Assembly: GCF_009670965.2 (NCBI RefSeq)
Contig: NZ_CP073239.1
Coordinates: 62,001-126,000, forward strand
Direction: 5' to 3'
DNA: 64,000 bases
Source: Riemerella anatipestifer
Lineage (GTDB): Bacteria > Bacteroidota > Bacteroidia > Flavobacteriales > Weeksellaceae
The first letter of the stretch is position 1. The number at the start of each line of letters is the position of its first letter. Below are positions 53,199 to 62,783 of this stretch, one piece after another. A model generated the notes under the pieces. That model saw only the letters and a list, made by a program, of their open reading frames with translations. It did no database searches and was not told the DNA's origin. The position numbers and the translations under genes are program-made.

Positions 53199-54236
53199 TT
53201 ATACTTTAACTTTTGTTTTATCTACATTCAAAATTTTATAAACCATTTCTTTCAGAAGCTCAGCGTCCGTCATATTTACCGCTCCTAGACCTTTACTTTT
53301 CATATCAAATTCTCTAAGAATAGATATAATTCTAGTAGCGTGTTTTAGCGGATAAAGTCTCGCCGAAGTTTCATAATCTTTAATAAAATAAGGATTAACA
53401 CCCATCTCTGCCGCAATACTCTGTGGCGACATACCTTTAAGGCTATGAAAAACAATGAGATTAGAAAAATAATTGTACAAACTACCCAACATCATCACAA
53501 ACGGATTAGATTTTGGATTTTTACCAATGTAGTAAGCTATTTTCATCGCTTGTTCTTCATTCTTTGTTCCTAATGCCTTTTGTAGTTCAAATACATTATA
53601 ATCTTTACTAATCCCAATATGTTTCTCTACAAGAAGGCTATTAAGTATCTCTCCTTCCTTTAAAATCAGTTTAAGTTTATTGATTTCATTAGCTATTCTA
53701 GAAAGGTCATTCCCTAGATATTCGGCTAAAATTGTAGGGATATTAGGCTCTGCTTTTAGTCCTGCTCTAGAAATTTCATCTTGTATAAATTGAGGTAAAT
53801 TCCAATCTTTGACAGGTTCGCTAAGGAAAAGCATCTTGTTCTTAGCCAAAGTTTTAGCAAACTTTTTTCTAGAATCTACTTTTTTATGCTTGTGAGCGAT
53901 TACCAAAATGGTAGATGGTACAGGATTATTAACATAGGCTTCTAGAGCTTCTGTCTCTTTTTCTGTAAGTCTAATATCTTGGGCTTCTTTGAGTACGATA
54001 AGTTGTTTATCGCCCATCATTGGGAACTGCCTTGCCAACGCCAACACTTCCGAATAGGTAGTATCCTTACCATAAACTACGGTTTGATTAAACGCTTTTT
54101 CATCTTCCGTAAGGACTTCATTTTCAAAATGTTTTACCGCTACATCTATATAATAAGGCTCTTCCCCATGAAAAAAATAAATAGGGAGAAGTTCTTTATT
54201 TTTAATATTTTTGAGGATTATTTCTAACTCTTTCAT
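53199..54236 (-). CDS. holA: DNA polymerase III delta subunit
   Basis: 345 residues from ATG 54236, giving the usual start MKELEIILKNIKNKELLPIYFFHGEEPYYID. HolA signatures include the degenerate P-loop-like region and the DnaA-like AAA fold: AKLA-type helix TTILVIAHKHKKVDSRKKFAKTL and LGNDLSRIANEINKLKLIL. It opens the sliding clamp as part of the clamp loader. It diverges from the HsdR_N-like gene with only 4 bases between start codons, and heads a four-gene operon. Confidence 0.9.
   Translation of the reverse strand: MKELEIILKNIKNKELLPIYFFHGEEPYYIDVAVKHFENEVLTEDEKAFNQTVVYGKDTTYSEVLALARQFPMMGDKQLIVLKEAQDIRLTEKETEALEAYVNNPVPSTILVIAHKHKKVDSRKKFAKTLAKNKMLFLSEPVKDWNLPQFIQDEISRAGLKAEPNIPTILAEYLGNDLSRIANEINKLKLILKEGEILNSLLVEKHIGISKDYNVFELQKALGTKNEEQAMKIAYYIGKNPKSNPFVMMLGSLYNYFSNLIVFHSLKGMSPQSIAAEMGVNPYFIKDYETSARLYPLKHATRIISILREFDMKSKGLGAVNMTDAELLKEMVYKILNVDKTKVKV
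54206..54213 (+). promoter_or_regulatory. Candidate -7 element for the HsdR_N-like gene, inside holA
   Basis: TATTTTTG, 27 nt before ATG 54241, located within the 5' part of the opposite holA coding region. Confidence 0.35.
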
Positions 54237-54240
54237 AAAA

Positions 54241-54678
54241 ATGCAACTTCCAAAACTTGATTTTAAGGAAACTTTTGATTTCCAGTTTAAGAAAGACAAA
54301 GATACATTTTTTATTTACGATTTACCAAGAAAATCGTGGTTGGTGCTTACACCTGAAGAATGGGTGCGACAACACTGGATACATTATTTCCACAAGACTA
54401 AAGGTTATCATCTTTCCGCCCTTATCACAGAACAAAAACTAGAACTTAACGGAACAACAAAACGCCTAGATTTACTAGTTACAGAAAAGGCGAAACCTAA
54501 AATCTTAATAGAGTGTAAAGCTCCTTCCGTTCCTCTTACCGAAGCTACTTTTGAACAAATCGCGAGATATAATAGCATTATAAAATCCCCCGAAATTATT
54601 TTAAGTAATGGCGTGCAACACATCTATGCCAAATATGAGAATGAAAATTACACATTCTACAAGAGAGAGTTATACTAA
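54241..54678 (+). CDS. Orphan HsdR N-terminal-type nuclease-like protein
   Basis: 145 residues from ATG 54241 (a TTG at 54211 adds an implausible N-terminus overlapping holA). The sequence EEWVRQHWIHYFHK, then KRLDLLV...ILIECKAP, then TFEQIARYN matches the type I restriction HSDR_N_2 domain with the PD-(D/E)xK residues D, E and K. It has no motor or methylase partner nearby. In Flavobacteriia this small gene usually sits opposite holA, so it is probably a conserved cellular nuclease or a relic, not a restriction system. Confidence 0.8.
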   Translation: MQLPKLDFKETFDFQFKKDKDTFFIYDLPRKSWLVLTPEEWVRQHWIHYFHKTKGYHLSALITEQKLELNGTTKRLDLLVTEKAKPKILIECKAPSVPLTEATFEQIARYNSIIKSPEIILSNGVQHIYAKYENENYTFYKRELY

Positions 54679-54717
54679 TTTATAAGTAGTCTAGCCTATT
54701 TTATCATTGTTAATTGT

Positions 54718-54725
54718 TAAATTTG
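54718..54725 (+). promoter_or_regulatory. Candidate -7 element for ftsK-lolA
   Basis: TAAATTTG, ending 22 nt before the ftsK ATG. No TTG at the standard -33 spacing. Confidence 0.4.
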
Positions 54726-54747
54726 CAATTCTTATAATTTTTAGAGT

Positions 54748-57243
54748 ATGAATCCAAAACAAGATATAAAAACTCCTAGTAAAACCTTATCCAAAGGGCG
54801 TATTATTATAGGCGTAAGTTTAATTTTAATTTCTGCCATCTTAGTTCTTTCTTTCATTTCTTATTTGGGAAGTTGGAAGTCTGACCAAAGCCAAGCAGGA
54901 ATGCTTACGGACAAATCTGTAAAATCTTCTAATTTTATAGGAAAATTTGGAGATTGGCTAGGAAATCTGTTTATCTTTGAAAGTTTTGGAATAAGTGCCT
55001 TTATTATTGCTTTCTTAATCTTTATGCTAGGAACTTTAGTTCTTAAAAAGAAATACTTTAAACCTTTAAAAGCATTTTCTCATTCACTATTTTTTATTTG
55101 TTGGTTGCCTATTTTTATTGGAGCCATTACCAAAGGCGAAGGTGTTTTAAGTGGCGTATATGGTTTTCAAATATATGATTACCTAAGCGTATTCATCGGA
55201 GATTTTGGGCTTTGGCTTATCCTTATCACTAGTATTACTTTATACTTTGTTTTAGAGTTTAACCTTCGTCCGAGCGTTATTAAAGCTAAGTTTGACCATC
55301 TTAACGATAAAGCGACTTCTACTTTAGAAAACATTAAAGCTAAAACAGGTTTCCAAGATGACGAAGAAAATGAAGATGCTTCTTCTGAGGATACCACAGA
55401 TTTAGACTCTGATACAGATAACCTAGTCAAAGAAGAACCCACTAATAATATTATCTCTACTCCAAAAGTAGAAATTCCTACTAAAAAGGAAAATATCTCC
55501 TTTGATAATATCAATTTTGATTTAGAGCCTCAATCTACAGCCGAAATCATTGCGACACCTAACAAAACTTCGGAAACTAAAAAGGAAAATATTGTAGAAG
55601 TTTCTTTAGAATCAACTCCTAAGGAAGAGGTTTTAAATGATGATGATATTGATTTCAGTATAGAAAAAACAGCTCCTGTAGAAGTTGTGGAAAGTGAAGA
55701 TATCGCTAGTGAATTAGTAAAAAAACACGGACTGTATGACCATAGACTAGAATTAGCTAAATTCCAAATGCCTAGCATTGAACTACTAGCCGACTATGGC
55801 AACGAAGAAATTACCATCAATAAAGAAGAACTAGAGGAAAACAAAAATAAAATTGTAGGACTTCTAAAAAACTTTAATGTAGGTATCGCACAGATAAAAG
55901 CAACCATCGGTCCTACCGTTACTCTCTACGAAATAGTACCAGAAGTAGGTACAAGAGTAGCGTCTATTAAAAAACTACAAGATGATATAGCTCTTAACCT
56001 TTCGGCGTTGGGGATTCGTATTATTGCACCTATGCCTGGTAAAGGGACAATAGGTATAGAAGTACCTAGAAAAAATGCGTCTATGGTATCTATGCGTTCG
56101 GTAATTGCTTCTCAAAAGTTCCAAACCACGGATATGGATTTGCCTATTGTATTCGGTAAAACCATTTCTAACGAGGTCTTTATGGCAGATTTAGCCAAAA
56201 TGCCTCACCTCCTAATGGCAGGAGCTACAGGACAAGGTAAATCCGTAGGAATCAATGCGATATTAGCTTCTTTACTTTATAAAAAACACCCTAGCGAACT
56301 TAAACTAGTATTAGTTGACCCTAAAAAAGTGGAACTTTCGCTTTATTCCAAAATAGAAAGACACTATTTAGCCAAACTACCTGATACCGAAGAGGCTATA
56401 CTTACAGATAATTCTAAGGTTATCAATACACTTAACTCTCTGTGTATTGAGATGGATAACAGGTACGATTTACTTAAAAATGCTTTCTGTAGAAACCTTA
56501 AAGAATACAATAAAAAATTCACTGAAAGAAAACTAAATCCAGAAAACGGACACCGTTATTTACCTTATATCGTTTTGGTAGTAGATGAGTTTGCAGACCT
56601 TATTATGACGGCAGGTAAAGAGGTAGAACACCCTATTGCTCGTTTGGCACAGTTGGCTCGTGCGGTTGGGATTCATTTGATTATTGCAACCCAAAGACCA
56701 TCGGTAAACGTCATCACAGGTATGATAAAGGCGAATTTCCCTGCTAGAGTATCTTTCCGAGTGAATGCAAGCGTGGATTCTAGAACGATATTAGATGCAA
56801 CTGGTGCTGACCAACTAATAGGCAAAGGAGATATGCTCTACACCAATGGTAATGATATTATCCGTGTACAATGTGCCTTTATAGATACACCTGAAGTTGA
56901 GAAAATAGCTGATTTTATAGGCGAACAAAAAGGTTATCCTGACGCTTATGAATTACCTGAATATAATGGTGAAGACAATGGCAGTTCTAGTAGCGATTTT
57001 GACCCTAATGAAAAAGATGCCCTCTTCGAAGAAGCAGCAAGGATTGTAGTTTCCACACAACAAGGCTCTACTTCGATGTTGCAACGACAGCTCAAGTTGG
57101 GATACAACAGAGCAGGTAGAATTGTAGACCAGCTAGAAGCATCTGGGATTTTAGGCAGTTTCAATGGCTCTAAAGCGAGGGAAGTCCTTATCCAAGATTT
57201 AACATCATTGGAACAGTTTTTGGAATCTATGAAACGAAATTAA
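54748..57243 (+). CDS. ftsK: DNA translocase FtsK
   Basis: 831 residues. Four to five N-terminal membrane helices (about 20-170), an acidic, repetitive linker (about 195-330, rich in E/D/K/T), and the RecA-like motor with Walker A GATGQGKSV (492-500), Walker B VLVVDEFADL, and IATQRPSVNVITG. The C-terminal winged-helix gamma domain (about 755-825) with TSMLQRQLKLGYNRAGRIVDQLE recognises KOPS-like sequences. FtsK moves chromosomes at the septum and activates XerCD. First gene of ftsK-lolA; lptF follows after a terminator. Confidence 0.97.
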   Translation: MNPKQDIKTPSKTLSKGRIIIGVSLILISAILVLSFISYLGSWKSDQSQAGMLTDKSVKSSNFIGKFGDWLGNLFIFESFGISAFIIAFLIFMLGTLVLKKKYFKPLKAFSHSLFFICWLPIFIGAITKGEGVLSGVYGFQIYDYLSVFIGDFGLWLILITSITLYFVLEFNLRPSVIKAKFDHLNDKATSTLENIKAKTGFQDDEENEDASSEDTTDLDSDTDNLVKEEPTNNIISTPKVEIPTKKENISFDNINFDLEPQSTAEIIATPNKTSETKKENIVEVSLESTPKEEVLNDDDIDFSIEKTAPVEVVESEDIASELVKKHGLYDHRLELAKFQMPSIELLADYGNEEITINKEELEENKNKIVGLLKNFNVGIAQIKATIGPTVTLYEIVPEVGTRVASIKKLQDDIALNLSALGIRIIAPMPGKGTIGIEVPRKNASMVSMRSVIASQKFQTTDMDLPIVFGKTISNEVFMADLAKMPHLLMAGATGQGKSVGINAILASLLYKKHPSELKLVLVDPKKVELSLYSKIERHYLAKLPDTEEAILTDNSKVINTLNSLCIEMDNRYDLLKNAFCRNLKEYNKKFTERKLNPENGHRYLPYIVLVVDEFADLIMTAGKEVEHPIARLAQLARAVGIHLIIATQRPSVNVITGMIKANFPARVSFRVNASVDSRTILDATGADQLIGKGDMLYTNGNDIIRVQCAFIDTPEVEKIADFIGEQKGYPDAYELPEYNGEDNGSSSSDFDPNEKDALFEEAARIVVSTQQGSTSMLQRQLKLGYNRAGRIVDQLEASGILGSFNGSKAREVLIQDLTSLEQFLESMKRN

Positions 57244-57254
57244 AAAAACAATCT

Positions 57255-57902
57255 ATGAAATCTATACTAAAAAAAACAGGATTAATTGCTCTATCTCTAG
57301 GAAGTATTTCTTACCTATCAGCTCAAAAAGTTGATACAAAGGCGAAGGCTCTTCTAGACGGTGTATCAGCTAATTATAAATCAAAAAAGAACACCTATTT
57401 CAAATTTTTATATGGCTCTGGCAAAAATAAAGTTCAGAAAGCTGAAACAGGGATTTTCTACTCTAACGGTTCTCAATATAAACTTAAGATAATGGGAACC
57501 GAACAAATATTCGACGGAAAAAAAGTTTACAATATCAGTGATGAAGACCAAGAGGTTACCATAGCAATGCCTAACAACGATACAGCAATGTTTTCCCCTA
57601 TGAGCTATCTAGACGATTACAAGAAGGGCTATGATATTGAGTATCTAGGCAAAAAGAAAATCAGCACAGGCAAGGTAGCTGATTTGGTAAGAATGAAACC
57701 CACTAAACAAAGTGAAATAAAATATGTTTATCTTTTTGTAGATGCTGGTAAAAAAGAGCTTTTAAAACTAGAACAACAATCCAAGGATAATGATATTGCT
57801 GTGATTGATATCAAAGATTTTAAAAGTAATCAAAACTTAAGTGCTGATACTTTTAGCTTTAATAAATCAAAATATCAAAATTACATCATTACTGAACTTT
57901 AA
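57255..57902 (+). CDS. LolA-like outer-membrane lipoprotein carrier
   Basis: 215 residues. Signal peptide ending LSA before Gln. The body follows the LolA fold: KAKALLDGVSANYKSKKNTYFKF, GIFYSNGSQYKLKIMGTEQIFDGKKVYNI and the C-terminal half with VRMKPTKQ. Such periplasmic carriers ferry lipoproteins from LolCDE to the outer membrane. It starts 11 bases after ftsK, and precedes an LptF/G permease, an order typical of Flavobacteriia. Confidence 0.85.
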   Translation: MKSILKKTGLIALSLGSISYLSAQKVDTKAKALLDGVSANYKSKKNTYFKFLYGSGKNKVQKAETGIFYSNGSQYKLKIMGTEQIFDGKKVYNISDEDQEVTIAMPNNDTAMFSPMSYLDDYKKGYDIEYLGKKKISTGKVADLVRMKPTKQSEIKYVYLFVDAGKKELLKLEQQSKDNDIAVIDIKDFKSNQNLSADTFSFNKSKYQNYIITEL

Positions 57903-58016
57903 GCTTTAATATAGTCGTTAATTCATATAGCTTTAAAAGGAGTTTTCTAGACAATATTTTTCAGTTTTACAATAAAAGTAGATGTTAAAAAATTATTATT
58001 AAAAACTATAAAAATT

Positions 58017-58041
58017 GCCACAGAGGTTTTATCTTTGTGGC
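58017..58041 (+). terminator. Hairpin terminator between the LolA-like gene and lptF
   Basis: GCCACAGAG pairs with CTTTGTGGC (9 bp, one G-T wobble), 7-nt loop, followed by TTTTAAATT. It overlaps a TATCTTTG -7-like sequence at 58030-58037. Confidence 0.65.
58030..58037 (+). promoter_or_regulatory. Candidate -7 element for the LptF/G gene
   Basis: TATCTTTG, 34 nt before the ATG, lying in the right half of the hairpin at 58017-58041. No TTG at the standard spacing. Confidence 0.3.
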
Positions 58042-58071
58042 TTTTAAATTGATTTTGTAATCATACAAGAT

Positions 58072-59526
58072 ATGCTGAAAAAACTAGACCGCTATATTAT
58101 TAAAACTTTTTTTGGACCCTTTTTGTTCATATTCAGCGTATTGTTTTTTATTTTCTTGGTTAACATCATTTGGATTAAACTTTCGCAGTTTACAGGCAAA
58201 GGGCTTTCTCCTTTTGAAATAGGCAAACTATTGTTCTATATGGGTGTTAGCGTAGTTAATATGGTACTCCCTCTTACGGTACTCCTTTCTTCCATAATGA
58301 CCTTTGGTGCATTTGGTGAACGCTACGAACTCGCAGCAATGAAAGCGGCAGGTATCTCGTTATTTAGAATTATGCGTCCGCTCATATTCGTTGTAACGCT
58401 ACTCTCCATCATTTTATTTATCTTTTCTAACAATGTCATTCCAGACTTTAATAGAAAAGCCAAAAATATGCTCTACAATATTGCGGTCACCAAACCTGCA
58501 CTTAACTTTACTGCAGGTCAGTTTATCGGAGCGATACCTGGAGCATCTGTAAAATTTGATAAAATTTCTGGAGAAAATGGCGAGAATTTAGAAGGTATTA
58601 TCATCCACAAAGAAGTAAATGGAAATAATCCACAACAAACTATTATTGCCCCTAAAGGGAAGTTTGTACCTGCACAAAACAGAAATTATCTAAAACTCAT
58701 CTTATATAAAGGCTATGTTTATGAAGATGAAAATACTAGCTACAATTATAATGAAAGGACTAAACAACCTAACAAAAGTATAAAATTCGATAGTTTAGTA
58801 ACCCATTTTGATGTAAGTGAATTTATAAACAAAGCCATAGAAGAAGAAAAAATTACCGAAAATTATCAATTCCAAACCTATCTAGACATCAATGGTTCTA
58901 TAGCTCAGCTAGAAAAAGAGCAAAAGACTAGGTTTGATAATATTAGTAACGAGCTAGTAGCTCAGAATAATTTTTATGTCAATTACCTAGATAAATCAAA
59001 AAATAAAAAAGCTACACAACCTTTCAAAATTGATACTCTAAAAAAAGAGAAGAAAATAGAAATTCTTTACAATGCATATAAAAAAATAAACACTCTTAAA
59101 GAAGACAAAAAAAGTAATAAAGACCCTGAGTTATACGAGATGCTTAAACAACGTAGCAAGATGATTATGTATCAGCAAAGGATACTTTCATTCTCCATAA
59201 CTTGTATTATTTTCTTCTTAATAGGCTCTAGCTTGGGTTCTATCATCAGAAAAGGAGGCATTGGCTTTCCTGTGGTTATTGCGATTGTCATATTCATTAT
59301 TTTTTATGTTCTTAACTTGACCGTAGAAAATCTATCTTGGAAAGGGAAACTCGACCCTTATTTAGCAGCGTGGCTCCCAAACTTAATACTAGCTCCTCTA
59401 GGTATATGGTTTACTATAAAAGCACTTACAGATTCGCAAATTTTAGATGCTGAAAAGTATAAAGCTTTCTTTAAACCTATAATACAGAAATTCTCAAAGA
59501 ATAAAGAACATAAGAGGTATCAATAG
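58072..59526 (+). CDS. LptF/LptG-family LPS export permease
   Basis: 484 residues. Six membrane helices in the usual 3+3 arrangement (three within about 10-125, three within about 370-460), separated by a periplasmic jellyroll domain that includes EGIIIHKEVNGNN and a coiled-coil insertion (about 275-365, rich in K/E). The N-terminal DRYIIKTFFGPFLFIFSVLFFIF is the LptF/G signature. It moves LPS with LptB and LptC from the inner membrane. F versus G cannot be told apart. It follows the LolA-like gene after a terminator. Confidence 0.9.
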   Translation: MLKKLDRYIIKTFFGPFLFIFSVLFFIFLVNIIWIKLSQFTGKGLSPFEIGKLLFYMGVSVVNMVLPLTVLLSSIMTFGAFGERYELAAMKAAGISLFRIMRPLIFVVTLLSIILFIFSNNVIPDFNRKAKNMLYNIAVTKPALNFTAGQFIGAIPGASVKFDKISGENGENLEGIIIHKEVNGNNPQQTIIAPKGKFVPAQNRNYLKLILYKGYVYEDENTSYNYNERTKQPNKSIKFDSLVTHFDVSEFINKAIEEEKITENYQFQTYLDINGSIAQLEKEQKTRFDNISNELVAQNNFYVNYLDKSKNKKATQPFKIDTLKKEKKIEILYNAYKKINTLKEDKKSNKDPELYEMLKQRSKMIMYQQRILSFSITCIIFFLIGSSLGSIIRKGGIGFPVVIAIVIFIIFYVLNLTVENLSWKGKLDPYLAAWLPNLILAPLGIWFTIKALTDSQILDAEKYKAFFKPIIQKFSKNKEHKRYQ

Positions 59527-59616
59527 ATTCATTATTCTTTTTATTTTCAAAATATGTCAGTTACATACTTTAATTATCTCTTTTATAGCTAGTTTAGCTT
59601 TACAATTTTTATCAAA

Positions 59617-60135
59617 ATGCTCTATTCAAAAACTATAAATACTCCTTTAGGTGAAATGATTGCTATTGCTGATGATAATGGGATATATCTATTAGAATTC
59701 ACAGATAAAAAACATTTAGATACAGAACTAAAAAAACTATATTCCACTCTAAACAATAGTAATATTAAAGAAATCTCAAACCCACATCTAGAGACCCTAG
59801 AGAAAGAATTAAATCTCTACTTTAATCAAAATTTAAAAGAATTTTCTGTCCCAATACAACTATTAGGGACGCCTTTCCAAAAACAAGTTTGGCAAACTCT
59901 ACTTAAAATACCTTACGGAAGTACCAAAAGCTATCTACAACAAGCCATAATGATGGATAGCCCAAAAGCAGTGAGAGCTGTAGCTAACGCTAACAGCCTC
60001 AATAAGATTGCTATTATAGTGCCTTGCCACCGTGTTATTAGGAGCAATGGTACACTCACAGGCTATGCTGGTGGACTTTGGCGTAAGGAGGAATTAGTAC
60101 AACTTGAAAAAAGCCTTGCCCACCAACAAGATTAA
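59617..60135 (+). CDS. ogt: Methylated-DNA--protein-cysteine methyltransferase
   Basis: 172 residues. The C-terminal domain has the acceptor Cys in VPCHRVIRSNG (C137), the helix-turn-helix arginine finger in KAVRAVANANSLNKIAIIVPCHRV, and GYAGGLWRKEELV. It repairs O6-alkylguanine by irreversible self-alkylation. The N-terminal domain is short, as in Ogt-type proteins; the Ada domain is absent. No adjacent adaA or alkA. Confidence 0.93.
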   Translation: MLYSKTINTPLGEMIAIADDNGIYLLEFTDKKHLDTELKKLYSTLNNSNIKEISNPHLETLEKELNLYFNQNLKEFSVPIQLLGTPFQKQVWQTLLKIPYGSTKSYLQQAIMMDSPKAVRAVANANSLNKIAIIVPCHRVIRSNGTLTGYAGGLWRKEELVQLEKSLAHQQD

Positions 60136-60167
60136 TACTTATTTAATTCTTAACACATCAGTCTCAA

Positions 60168-62756
60168 TTAGAGCATACCGCCACCACCTTCAAAGTCTTC
60201 CGAATAGTTGCCCTCTCTTTTTCGTTTAGGCTGTTCTACCTTTTCTCCTTGTTTGAAACGGTAAGTTAGAGATAGATTGATTTGTCTCGGTTGCCACTGC
60301 ATATAAGATTCTCTAGTGGTATTTTCGGTAAAAGTATGTACCGTTCTATTTCTAGTATTGAATATATCCTGAACATTAAACGCCAAAGTCCCACTACCAT
60401 TCCAAATGGTTTTAGAAGCTCCGAAATTAATGGCATACATTGCTTTTCTGTCTTGAAACTCGGTTTTAGTACCACCTCTGTAAAATCCTTGCAACTGAAT
60501 ACTTAATGTTTTATCTATCCTAAAAGTAGAGTTAAGTCGCATTATACTAGAAAAACCTTTCCCTACGAATGAGGCATTTCTCAACGCCGATGCTCCATTT
60601 TTATCTATTACAGAATAAGAAGTTTGTCCGTCTAATTTATAAGCGAATAGATTAACACTTGCCATAATCTTCCACCAAGGATAAAGGTCCGCCGTACCAT
60701 TAAGATCTAGCCCGTATCTGGTATCCGTACCTAAATTGATAGGCGTCACATAAAAGATATTGGTTCTTTCATCTTCTCTATAAACCAACATTTTATTGTC
60801 ATCTGTCGTGCGTCTTAGGTAAAGAGTTGGATTAATGGTAAATTTTTTCTTCTGTATGCTATATCCTAGTTCGTATGAGTCCACATAAGATGGGTTCAAA
60901 TCCATATTTCCTCTAAAGACATTTTGGTCGTCTGTTAATGAAAAATATGGGACTAAGAAAAAGGCTCTAGGGCGATCTATCCTTCTAGAATAATTAACCA
61001 ACAACTGATTATTTTTAGCAATATCATAACTCAAATATACACTAGGGAAAAGATTGTTGTAATTTTTGATTTTATTATCAATTATTTTACCTTCCGCTAG
61101 GTTTTGGTAGTCTATTTTAATATTAGAAAGTTCGTCTCTCAATCCTACCTGATAGCCTAATTTCCCTATTTTGCTCTTAAACTGAACATACACCGCATTG
61201 AACAACTCATTATAAACTGTATTATTAGTAAACATACCCAACGGCGAAAACGCTCCACCAGCCCCTAGACTTCTATTCGCTATGTTATCATATTGATTAT
61301 TATTGCTATCCAAACGATAACCCAATTCTAGTTTAGAATTTTCTCCGATGTTAAGCTCATAATCTGCCTTAGCAATAATGGTTTGATTTTTTGAAGATTG
61401 AGAATTATCATTAGTTTGAAAACTAAGATGTGGACTAGCTAAGTCTGCCAAAAACAAGGCATCAAAAATATTATTAGACTCTTGACTAATGATGGTATAA
61501 GCATCGTTTTTACTTTTCTGATAACTCAACGATAAGGAAAGGTTGTCTTTATCACTAAATTTATGGTCTAAACCTAAATCTCCTTGAAACGCCAAATTAT
61601 CACTAGTCCCTTTACTATTTCTCACCGTGTAAGGTGTTGGCAAAATAGTATTGTCGTAAAGATAACGGAAATTGGTAAAAGCGTCTTCCGTACCTTTAAA
61701 AGTTCTTATCGCTCCCGAAGCGTTGATAGAAGTATTTTTACCCAAATCATAGACTATACCTGCAGTAGCATTGTAGGTATCCATTGCGGTGTTTCGTTCT
61801 CCGTTTTGCCTAGACTCTAGCAGCTGATTAACTTGGGCATCATTTTTCTTATAAAAGTTGTTGTTTCTGGTAGTTCCTTTAGATTCTCTATAACCGCCAC
61901 CACCATTGATAAACCAAGTAAAATTACCTTTTCTCCAGCTCAAATTAGCATTAAGGTTAGTCTGCGGTAGATAACCAATAGACCCAATAACACTACCATT
62001 AAACCCTGTTTTTTTATTTTTTTTCAGAATAATATTGAGAATCCCAGAAGTCCCAGAAGCCTCAAATTTGGAAGATGGATTGGTGATAACTTCTATTTTT
62101 TCTATTTGTTCCGCAGGGATTGATTGCAATGCATTAGCACCATCATCTATACCCAACATAGATGACGGCTTACCATTTATTAAAAACCTCACATTAGAGC
62201 TTCCTCTCATAGAAACTGTCCCATCTGTATCTACATCTACCGAAGGTACATTTTGCAATACATCTTGCAAACTCCCACCCTTGCTTACCAAGTCGGAAGA
62301 AACATCATAAGTCTTCTTATCTAGCTCTACTTTATAAGGCTTAGGAGCATTCACGGTAATGGTAACGCCTTCTATATTCTTAGTCTTAGCGTGAGTTACA
62401 GTTGTTTCTTTTTCTATTTTAAAATCGCCTAAACTTCCTCCTGAAAGAATTTCTTTAGTGAGTATTTTTTGTTTGAAATCTATAGCTTCGATAGTAATTT
62501 TATAAACTCCCGCGTTAAGTGGTAATTTATAATTTCCCTTTTCATCTGTTAAAATCGCATCGCTGTAAAGTTTGTTAGTCTGATGTTCAAAACTCACAGA
62601 AGCATAAGGTATTGGCTGATTATAGGCATCTACTACTCTACCCAAAACCATATTTTTTTGTTGAGCAAAAGCAAAACTCGCCACTCCTACCGTAATGGTA
62701 AGAGCTAAAGTTTTCTTTCTAATTATACTAACGATTTCTATATTATGAGTGTTCAT
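60168..62756 (-). CDS. TonB-dependent receptor-like outer-membrane protein
   Basis: 862 residues. Signal peptide ending AFA before Gln-Gln. A CarboxypepD_reg-like domain (about 33-115) precedes a plug (about 150-245) with LQNVPSVDVDTDGTVSMRGSSNVRFLINGKPSSML, then a beta-barrel with repeated aromatic-ended strands. It belongs to the outer-membrane beta-barrel family (OMP_b-brl_3) of Bacteroidota TonB-like receptors. No SusD partner gene is adjacent, so it is not a typical Sus pair; the ligand is unknown. It ends with a Gly-rich tail. Confidence 0.88.
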   Translation of the reverse strand: MNTHNIEIVSIIRKKTLALTITVGVASFAFAQQKNMVLGRVVDAYNQPIPYASVSFEHQTNKLYSDAILTDEKGNYKLPLNAGVYKITIEAIDFKQKILTKEILSGGSLGDFKIEKETTVTHAKTKNIEGVTITVNAPKPYKVELDKKTYDVSSDLVSKGGSLQDVLQNVPSVDVDTDGTVSMRGSSNVRFLINGKPSSMLGIDDGANALQSIPAEQIEKIEVITNPSSKFEASGTSGILNIILKKNKKTGFNGSVIGSIGYLPQTNLNANLSWRKGNFTWFINGGGGYRESKGTTRNNNFYKKNDAQVNQLLESRQNGERNTAMDTYNATAGIVYDLGKNTSINASGAIRTFKGTEDAFTNFRYLYDNTILPTPYTVRNSKGTSDNLAFQGDLGLDHKFSDKDNLSLSLSYQKSKNDAYTIISQESNNIFDALFLADLASPHLSFQTNDNSQSSKNQTIIAKADYELNIGENSKLELGYRLDSNNNQYDNIANRSLGAGGAFSPLGMFTNNTVYNELFNAVYVQFKSKIGKLGYQVGLRDELSNIKIDYQNLAEGKIIDNKIKNYNNLFPSVYLSYDIAKNNQLLVNYSRRIDRPRAFFLVPYFSLTDDQNVFRGNMDLNPSYVDSYELGYSIQKKKFTINPTLYLRRTTDDNKMLVYREDERTNIFYVTPINLGTDTRYGLDLNGTADLYPWWKIMASVNLFAYKLDGQTSYSVIDKNGASALRNASFVGKGFSSIMRLNSTFRIDKTLSIQLQGFYRGGTKTEFQDRKAMYAINFGASKTIWNGSGTLAFNVQDIFNTRNRTVHTFTENTTRESYMQWQPRQINLSLTYRFKQGEKVEQPKRKREGNYSEDFEGGGGML

Positions 62757-62783
62757 TTTCTAAAATTTAATTATGATAAAAAC

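Noticed and set aside
54237..54299. HolA extended upstream to a TTG at 54299
   Set aside because: It would overlap the divergent gene for 59 bases and adds residues unlike HolA N-termini.
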